Source: Candidula unifasciata (Eukaryota; Mollusca; Gastropoda; Stylommatophora; Geomitridae). Taken from it: a stretch of 64,000 nt of DNA. This document shows positions 58,157 through 64,000 of this stretch, in pieces; position 1 is the stretch's first letter; each line of letters begins with the position of its first letter. A model generated the notes under the pieces. That model did not search any database, was not told the origin of the DNA, and saw only the letters and a program-made list of their open reading frames with translations. A program made the position numbers and the translations under genes. Where the stretch lies: positions 124,001-188,000 of the forward strand of contig CAJHNH020001160.1 of assembly GCA_905116865.2 (NCBI GenBank), read 5' to 3'.

Positions 58157-58925
58157 GTCTATGCCATTCCTGAGTATGTTGCTTCCCTGGCATCAATCTC
58201 TCTGTTGTTAAGTTCATACAGAAGTGCGCATGTCATTCCTGAGTCTGTTGCTTCCCTGACATCAATCTCTCTGTTAAGTTCATACAGAAGTGTCTATGCC
58301 ATTCCTGAGTATGTTGCTTCCCTGACATCAATCTCTCTGTTGTTAAGTTCATACAGAAGTGCGCATGTCATTCCTGAGTCTGTTGCTTCCCTGACATCAA
58401 TCTCTCTGTTGTTAAGTTCATACAGAAGTGTCCATGTCATTCCTGAGTCTGTTGCTTCCCTGACATCAATCTCTCTGTTGTTAAGTTCATACAGAAGTGC
58501 GCATGTCATTCCTGGGTCTTTTGCTTCCCTGACATCAATCTCTCTGTTGTTAAGTTTATACAGAAGTGCGCATGTCATTCCTGAGTCTGTTGCTTCCCTG
58601 ATATCAAGCTCTCTGTTGTTAAGTTCATACAGAAGTGTCCATGTCATTCCTGAGTCTGTTGCTTCCCTGACATCAATCTCTCTGTTAAGTTCATACAGAA
58701 GTGTCTATGCCATTCCTGAGTATGTTGCTTCCCTGACATCCATCTCTCTGTTGTTTAGTTTATACAGAAGTGTCCATGCCATTCCTGAGTCTGTTGCTTC
58801 CCTGACATCAATCTTTCTGTTGTTAAGTTTATACAGAAGTGTCCATGCCATTCATGAGTCTGTTGCTTCCCTGACATCAATCTCTCTGTTGTTAAGTACA
58901 TACAGAAGTGCGCATACCATTCGTA
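58157..58925. repeat. 69-bp minisatellite
   Basis: About 11 copies of a 69-bp unit (66 bp in some) containing cattcctgagtctgttgctt. A 289-codon plus-strand frame of 23-residue repeats (SYRSVHVIPESVASLTSISL) exists because 69 and 66 are divisible by three. A shorter frame also opens on the other strand, so coding is unsupported. Confidence 0.95.
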
Positions 58926-60119
58926 AGTTATTTTCTTTGTTTATTTACATTACAATAAAAGTAACAAATAGGGCACTTTTCCCCATTATGAAGTGTACTG
59001 GGTATATGATGCTAGTCTACATTTTTAAAATTCCAATAGGTGTGCTAGATATCACACCGGAAACCGTTTCTTAGCAGAACGTTTCCTGACACCTGTATAT
59101 CTTTTAGGCCAGGTTTACTTGCAAAGGAGTTAATTAACTTTTTTTTTTTTTTTAAACTGGACGAGTCCGTAGTTTTTCAGTATCGCTTGTGACCTGTTAT
59201 GATTGTCTTTAGGAAACATTTTTATGTGAAACTAGACCGGCTGAAGACTGTGGTATTCTTAATGTAAGCAAGGCTGTCTGTCATTTAACCAGAAACAGTT
59301 AAACGTTTTCTCACAGTGAAAATTTTGAGGTCCCCAGGGCTACTTATGTTATTATCATAATTCACCCAAATGATTGTAACTGTGGCTAAAGACGTAATGT
59401 TTCTTGTATTACTGGTTCTAGCACCATGTGACTGAAAACAACAAATGGCTAATTGGTGCTATTTTAGCAATTGAAAAACTGACGGTACTTGTTTTGATTC
59501 ATCTAGTTTTTAGAAATTGTAATGTGGTGAACCCGAGGCTGTCTTTAAGTTACTTAGGATTTGTTACGGCCTTGGTGAACCCGCACAGTAGGTCATGTGT
59601 ACTCATCGCTTAGTTATCTCGATACGGAAGACCGTTAGGAAGATTCATGTAATAGATTTCTGGAAAATAGTTTTTAAATTCTAACACGGATTTTTAAATA
59701 AGTGCTCTAGCGGTGGTTTGATGAGGTGATCATTATTGTAATAGTTCTGTCAGTGACCGCCTTTCGTGTCGCGGTTCACTAATGGATGGTAAAATACAAG
59801 ATGTTGCCACTTTGATTTATTAGATTAATGCATTTGTTTCATGGTGTGGTGTGGTTAGGGGTGGAGTGGTATTAAATGCTGCTTTTTTATCCAGTCCATT
59901 TACTTCGTTGACTTTTATCAGTTTATGCTCTTCAATTCTGGTGGTAGTGGGATGCGTCTTGTTGAGAAAAATCTGCTTGTCCCCAAATTGCTCCGCAATG
60001 TTTGGTGTGATGGATACATCCAGCCAGTTGTGGTAAACCAGACCAATGATGGTGTTTTACAGAAAAATAGATACCCAGTTACTTCCAGCGCCCATAATCA
60101 AGGCCACACTGTAACTGGT
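58926..60119. other. No gene recognised
   Basis: A T run near 59139. The 85-residue plus-strand frame at 59925-60182 is not recognised. No other feature. Confidence 0.4.
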
Positions 60120-60300
60120 CTCGAGGTATGTTATCCGCCTCGAGTGCTGGAGGTCCGGGGTTCAATCCCCAGTAAAGGCTGATATTTTTTCGGGTGGACT
60201 TCTAGTAATTTCCCCTGCCGTATGTATTCTTGCGTAGGTAACAAATCCTTTGGCAGTAGGCAATCGAAAAGAGTAGCCTAACGGCGCTGTCCGGCAAAAT
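60120..60300 (+). repeat. tRNA-derived SINE head (family distinct from A)
   Basis: A near-perfect B box ggggttcaatcccc at 60152-60165 is preceded by a stem-like ttatccgcctcgagtgctgg. The body lacks the family A blocks. The head is tRNA-like but no cloverleaf closes, so I do not call a tRNA gene. Confidence 0.55.
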
Positions 60301-60413
60301 TTAAGGTACTTAATTTATAACTTAACCCTGACGTCACGACAACGTCACGGGAGACATTCCCAATAAATTCTAGGGTGTTCAGGTTGTAGTTTCTCGCGAT
60401 TTATCTACAGCCA

Positions 60414-60445
60414 AGTTTAGGGTTAGTGTTAGGGTTAGGATTAGA
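60414..60445. repeat. Short TTAGGG-like stretch
   Basis: TTAGGGTTAGTGTTAGGGTT, i.e. about four telomere-type hexamers with one variant. An A run and a CA microsatellite follow at 60465-60503. Confidence 0.6.
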
Positions 60446-60649
60446 AGACACTAGATGAACACTCAAAAAAAAAAAAAAAACCCACACACACACACACACA
60501 CACAACAGCACACTTCCACCCCTTTAAATAATGGACTGTCAGGTCAGCTGTGGATTTCCCACGGGGATTTCGTGTTTGGTGTACGTTATAAATTAAGAAC
60601 CGAAAGTCATTCAGTCAGTCAATTCTTCCATATGTTATCTTGTCATTCC

Positions 60650-60858
60650 CTTGTGGGATACAATTTTTCGTTATTTATAGCTACTCTGGCTCTTGCCAGT
60701 GGCCGCAATATAGCTCGGCCATAAATATGGTCTAATGGCTGAATGCGATTTCTGGGACCTCTCCACGGGTGATCCTCATCCCCATGGTGGCACTTTGTGT
60801 CAACGGGTGTTTATCGCTTGTGTGATGTCCTGGTGGGGTAAAAGAAGATAGATAGATA
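60650..60858 (+). repeat. Dispersed repeat B, copy 3
   Basis: Blocks acaatttttcgttatt, ctactctggctcttgcc, gacctctccacgggtgatcc and gggtgtttatcgctt. It ends at gtcctggtggggta (60840) and is followed by a GATA tandem tail (60846-60858). Confidence 0.82.
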
Positions 60859-61299
60859 TAATTCTTCCACAACAGTCTGCTACAATAATAACACTCTCGG
60901 TATTTTGGCTAAGGTTGGGCACCTGGGAGACCTACCTGGTACAAAAATAAATACACACACGCACGCACGCACACACACACAATGGGGGGGGGGGAAGGGC
61001 TGTTTGGGGTTCAATGCTGGAAGCACACTAATATTATTGTGGAACATACAAATTCAGATCAGCATCGACAATCATGACAGTATATTTGAAGTACAATGAA
61101 GAAACCTAAGTGTCGATTTTTTGTTACTTAAGCGACATCGCTCACATCAGAAATAGTGGCATAAAGTGTTGAAACGTATAATTTCTGTAACTGGCTTTCT
61201 TGCCTCCAGAGGTTCCCATTTACAGCACACTACATTAAAGGCTTTCAAGTTGTGAAGACTGCTGTGGGTTGTCTTAATGAGAACACAATTCCATTATTA

Positions 61300-62555
61300 A
61301 ACTGCCCTGATCAGTCATAGAACAATGCCTCAAATATGTCTGCACTATATCCTGAATTGTAAGCGGGAATTCATCATCTTAATGAGCTTGTCATCTATAT
61401 CCCCTGTGCTGGAGACAGCCGGAACTTGGTTGGTGTCAAAGCAGCAGAGAGCTATCTACATTGTGTAAACTTCTTTGACTTTGTTCAGCATCGGTATTCA
61501 TTGTTTGCTGCCTCTACTCCTCGGGGGATGTATGACATCAAGTTGAGGAAAAGATTGTGAGGTCAAGCGTCTGTCTGACACACAATGGTCAGCACACGTT
61601 AATGCTCTACATGTTTTGTGCTGAGGGTTCGGGATAACAAAATATGCACTGGATTCTCTATCAGCTGACAATGAACAGCTAGTCGATACAAGGAGAGAGG
61701 AAGAAGGATTAAGGACAAAATTGAAAATCTGCAGTCTTTCTTACAATTCTTTGAAATGACATGCCAGAAAGAATGAATAAAACAAGTAATGTCCTGCAAT
61801 CAAAGGATGTGAACATCAATGTTGAAACAAATCTTTTGAGTCCCGGAAACTAGAGACATTTAGGGAGTATGATTTCAAAGCCAGGAGTGAGTGGTCAGGT
61901 AGAGATTACATTGACTGCAAAGGGACAGGAGCAACACAGAAGTCCGCGTCTCAGCAGATCTGATGGATCAGCAGTAGTGCCAGAAGATGTACTTCTCGAT
62001 ATAACCGAACAGTTCAATATGGAAACGTTCCTCCCTATTCTGGAAACTCTAATCTTCGAACTATAATATGTGCATGGGCTTATTCACTGATTGGAGGTCT
62101 GTTATCTGTCTTCAGTGAATTGAAAACCATTGCTTCTGATGCCCTTGAGAAAGAGTTTAAACATCTGGCTTCTATTTTTGACAAAGGCCTGCATTATAAT
62201 GACCTTTTAAATGAATGCGAGTATCTCAAGCACTACATGGCTTTTAATGCAAAATGTGAGATTCCCTGCGCTGTACAGAATTGTAATATCGGACATTTTG
62301 ATATCTGTTTTCCCGAATGTTGAAATTTCACATAGAGTGTTCATGTGCACGATGGTAAACAACTTGACAGGAGAACGTTCTTTTCAAGACAGAAACACGT
62401 AAAACAAAAAAGAAAACGTGCTTCATGGCACAATGAGACAGTATCGTTTTAACTAGCTTTCACTCACGTTCATTAAAAAGGACATCCTGAAGAACTCTGA
62501 ATTCAAGCCAGTAATACAGCAATTCTGTGAAAGCAAATGCCACACATACTTGTTA
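61300..62555 (+). pseudogene. hAT-type transposase relic
   Basis: Fragments in order match hAT transposases of the ZMYM/Zn-finger-fused type. NASNMSALYPEL (about 61325), IYIPCAGDSRNLVGVKAAES (61395-61455) and FFDFVQHRYSLFAASTPRG come first, then FLPILETLI (about 62030). At the C-terminus stand VFPNVEISHRVFM and LTGERSF, the hAT dimerisation landmark (62305-62385), and a MRQYRFN...KKDILKNSEF tail to about 62550. Stops and frameshifts occur throughout. No terminal inverted repeats were identified. The next LINE starts directly after it. Confidence 0.82.
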
Positions 62556-62559
62556 TGAT

Positions 62560-64000
62560 AAGAAGTGCGAGTAATTTTTTACCTCGCCATCTAATGTATG
62601 TTTATGTTTTACCACCGTTTACAAATGTGTTGCAGGATGTCACATTAAAAGGCCGTAACATAAATAGAGATAGTTCACTAAAATATCTAGGAATTACTTT
62701 TGACAAAAGTGTGTTTTCAAATACCATATAGAAGAGGTGGTTTTATGTACATGGAAAGCACTCAATGCTTGAAGGTGATGGCATCAGCGGACATGGTACA
62801 GAAAATGCTCCATACACTCTACCAGCATCTGATTATTTCGATGATGGATGATGGTTTGGGACATCTAACATTATCTAGCACCCAAATAGAGAAGCTAGAA
62901 CGTAATCAGAATGTAGCCATGCGAGTCTTCCTGGGATGTATACGAGACCCGCCAATTATGTATACTTACTTGCATTGCCATCCGTATATGAAAGATACAA
63001 TGTTTTACAGGCGGTAATGTACCTTAAAATCGCAACGGACAGGGAACAACTTCTGCATGAGGCCATAGGAGATAGCAAGGGACAACGGCTGAAAAGAGGT
63101 GGCTCTTGGATGGTACAGGCAAAAGTCGTGATCAGATCTGTTTGTGCTGCTGACAAGTTAGTGCACGAAGAACGGGTTACAGTGCCATCCAGCAAAACAG
63201 ACTTGCACAGAGTGATGATAGTTTCCTTGGACCGAGGGTACAGGGAATTGAAAGCTGGCGAAACAGTCAGCGGTGCAAGAGCTGATCAATTAAAATTCAC
63301 GCCCAGGTGATTTCATGATAGATACAGATGGGTCAGAGGTAAGAAGAGTGGATGGGACTTCATTACAAAGGTGAACTGACACCGCTTGAAAACAGCCTCG
63401 AGTACGCCGTCACTACATCAAATATGAGAATGGAGGCAGAGGCAGTAACGGCTGCTTCACGTTGGATTGAGAGCATCACAGGCCAATATGTTGTAACTGT
63501 AACAGCATGCTTCGGACAATTGAAACTGGTGTCCTGTGCACAGAATGGCTTACATCACTCTATAAGACTCAAATTTAGAGCATATCGTGAATGTTATGTC
63601 CAGGAGATTCAGGAGTGCGATGTAACAAGCAGGCTGATAAACTGGCTGCTGCCGCTCCTTTGGGCAGTGAGCTACTATGTGATAAAGCAGATGTGGTGAA
63701 GGCTCTATGAGATCAAATGGACAGTGCAACAGAACAGAAAGAGAATCCACAAACTGAAAGAATCATTCAACGGAGGTGTGTTGGAGTTCTGGAAGATATT
63801 TAATACTGAAGGATGCCAGAGAGTTACTTATCGCCTTAAGGGCTAATAGATCGCTGGCAGCTCTTTGACAGAGATGTCTATCGCAAACACAACTAACCCA
63901 ACACAGTTAGAGCGTATATATCAGCCTTTAATATAATTTACCACAAGCGACTGGCAGTACGCCTCAGAGGTGACTCGCAGACACAGCCCCAACCGGTGGG
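62560..64000 (+). pseudogene. Decayed LINE (late RT to RNase H), runs off the window
   Basis: Signatures in scattered frames: SLKYLGITFDKS (62677-62712), QIEKLERNQNVAMRVFLGCI (62888-62947) and the matching second-frame DPPIMYTYLHCHPYMKDT, a long connecting frame to 63310, then MIDTDGSEVRRV (about 63315) and VTTSNMRMEAEAVTAASRW (63415-63465). The last two carry the first Asp and Glu of RNase H. Further broken frames continue to position 64000. It belongs to the same RNase H-bearing class as 43370-44560, and its 3' end is outside the window. Confidence 0.8.

Noticed and set aside
58205..59074. 289-codon frame of 23-residue repeats
   Set aside because: Unit lengths 69 and 66 are divisible by three and the opposite strand is also partly open; no homology to a structural protein is seen.
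60120..60180. tRNA gene
   Set aside because: The B box is good, but acceptor and anticodon stems do not close and SINE-like sequence follows.

Overview
The window looks like animal nuclear DNA. It is AT-rich and dominated by degraded transposable elements and long minisatellites. Genes are sparse and split by large GT-AG introns. The mix of APE-type LINEs (RTE-like, and RNase H-bearing), a Penelope-like element, tRNA-derived SINEs, TTAA-flanked MITEs and a hAT relic is typical of lophotrochozoans. A gastropod or other mollusc is my best guess, by inference only. One ambiguous base (26543) and locally noisy sequence suggest a long-read assembly.

The one gene I can reconstruct completely is on the minus strand, 34276 to 22129. 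Six coding exons joined by five GT-AG introns with matching phases give an intact 216-residue 2-oxoglutarate/Fe(II) oxygenase of the prolyl 4-hydroxylase type, with ligands H123-x-D125 and H181 and the co-substrate lysine K191. Two exons of a decayed paralogue lie upstream on the same strand (41950-41235). A second candidate gene is a 118-residue membrane-protein ORF at 55444-55088 (minus).

Layout: 1-22 kb holds LINE and RNase H relics and a dense series of minisatellites (unit lengths 41, 68, 119, 87, 30, 21, 40, 31, 44 and 19 bp). 22-34 kb is the oxygenase gene; its introns carry LINE, SINE, Penelope-like and MITE copies, a 30-bp array and an internally deleted RTE derivative. 34-37 kb is a GTGGTG-rich array just upstream of the first coding exon. 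37-48 kb holds more LINE and dispersed-repeat relics plus the paralogue exons. 48-52 kb is a near-complete RTE-like LINE with a 16-bp target-site duplication, nested inside a TTAA-flanked MITE. 52-64 kb holds SINEs, minisatellites, a chimeric LINE scrap, a hAT transposase relic and a decayed LINE that runs off the window end.

The most striking structure is the 30-bp minisatellite at 29605-30931. Its unit is a copy of the 3' splice site of oxygenase exon 3, so dozens of potential acceptors stand directly upstream of the true one, and the nearest five units are in frame with the exon. A second array (40627-41290) appears to have grown from the coding end of the paralogue's last exon. Thus two minisatellites at this locus seem to have been seeded at exons of the same gene family.
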